Below the pieces are notes generated by a model that saw only the letters and a program-made list of their open reading frames with translations, was not told where the DNA came from and did no database searches. From Pseudeuparius sepicola (lineage: Eukaryota > Arthropoda > Insecta > Coleoptera > Anthribidae): DNA of 64,000 nt. Shown piece after piece: positions 63,601 through 64,000 of the stretch. The stretch is from positions 8,932,225-8,996,224 of the forward strand of contig OY987308.1 of NCBI GenBank assembly GCA_963920635.1, read 5' to 3'. Numbering within the stretch: position 1 is the first letter of the stretch; the number at the start of each line of letters is the position of its first letter. The position numbers and the translations under genes were made by a program.

Positions 63601-64000
63601 GGTAATAGAAGACTTAAGTTGCCCCAAATCAAAAAACAAGCCTGTTGACAATCTTAGAGGTTTTCGTGTATCTACTGTGATTTTGTAATTTTTCGACATT
63701 TAAACTAGTAGAATGTTATAAATTATCAAAAATCAATCACTGTTGAAAATCTCAGACATTACGAGGACCTATTGTGGTTTTGTAATTTCTCAATACTATT
63801 TCAGTTTAAAGTAGTAAAAAGTGATTAACAAAAGTTCTTCAAAATAAAATCGTAAGCTCTGGAGCTAAACTTGTGAGATTAGAGAAATTTTGATTCCCGT
63901 GATCTCCTTTTCATAAAAGGAGACTAATGTTTTTTTTTGTGACAGCTGCAACGAAAGTTTATTATGAAAGGTTTTTCTGGTTGGAAAAGTCCTAGTTTCT
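54700..64000 (+). repeat. Four-unit super-repeat, period about 6.0 kb
   Basis: Units at 53660, 55157 and 56645 correspond to units at 59680, 61171 and 62660 at offsets of 6014-6020. Shared private variants include CAGACAATACGAGG (54753 and 60767), a 10-A run before CGTGCCC (about 55124 and 61141) and the following ATATCCAAAAAC with CAGATATTTCG. The second copy runs off the window. Confidence 0.75.

Larger units (their letters stand above)
23581..64000 (+). repeat. Homogeneous higher-order-repeat satellite array (trimeric HOR)
   Basis: The marker AGTGGCTCGCTTAGAGG recurs at about 26312, 27808, 29303, 30243, 31740, 33229 (variant GGTGGC), 34724, 38257, 39752, 41249, 42188, 43683, 45172, 46104, 47591, 49088, 50626, 52121, 53660, 55157, 56645, 58142, 59680, 61171 and 62660. 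Most steps are 1487-1497 bp or 1538 bp; three are 932-940 bp (a deleted dimer form). The steps 23581-26312 and 34724-38257 are rearranged. Within a unit the three monomers are clearly diverged from one another, while equivalent units differ by only scattered single bases, which defines a HOR. The array is open at the right end of the window. Minus-strand open frames of up to about 97 codons are by-products of the repeat. Confidence 0.95.

Noticed and set aside
23581..64000. CRISPR-like array because of regularly spaced repeats
   Set aside because: The repeats are long tandem monomers of about 440-545 bp without unique spacers, in a eukaryotic setting.
1712..64000. CENP-B box in the satellite
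   Set aside because: I looked for the TTCG....A..CGGG pattern and saw no match in the monomer types; only the short dyad and CACGTG are present.

Overview
The window looks like insect heterochromatin. It holds one intact-looking gypsy-type errantivirus (LTR retrotransposon with gag, pol and an F-type env) inserted into a very large AT-rich satellite DNA array that runs off the right end. No host protein-coding gene, rRNA or tRNA gene is visible. The insect assignment rests on the errantivirus: its LTR ends (AGTTA...TAATT), its serine-tRNA-type primer site and its RSKR-GLFNILG envelope are typical of insect errantiviruses. I cannot name the order or species.

Layout. 1-1711: non-satellite flank with no convincing gene; it may include part of an older LTR on the minus strand (possible lysine-tRNA-type primer site near 105-131). 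1712-7151 and 15033-17600: the old, divergent edge of the satellite, with 420-620 bp monomers in one orientation. 7152-15032: the errantivirus on the minus strand, 7881 bp, with two identical 191-bp LTRs and a 4-bp target duplication ATTC; removing it restores a continuous satellite monomer. 17601-18161: about one monomer in inverted orientation. 18162-23580: a rearranged transition zone. 23581-64000: a homogeneous higher-order repeat (HOR), mostly a trimer of three diverged monomers (M1 about 545 bp, M2 about 439 bp, M3 about 512 bp) repeating every 1.49-1.54 kb, with dimeric deletion forms of about 0.93-0.94 kb and larger nested duplications (offsets about 6.0 kb and 11.1-11.9 kb).

The errantivirus genes lie in the order gag, pol (protease, reverse transcriptase, RNase H, integrase), env, reading from high to low coordinates. 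Every expected domain is present, but the frames are broken about five times by small indels (two near the gag C-terminus, two in pol, one in env; one falls in a 9-nt homopolymer). With identical LTRs this is either a young but defective copy or an intact copy carrying assembly indels.

The main interest is the satellite: a sharp left edge, divergence that falls from edge to interior, trimeric HOR organisation, a conserved short dyad in every monomer and recent multi-kb duplications. This is the architecture expected of centromeric or pericentromeric satellite, but the sequence alone cannot prove a centromeric role.
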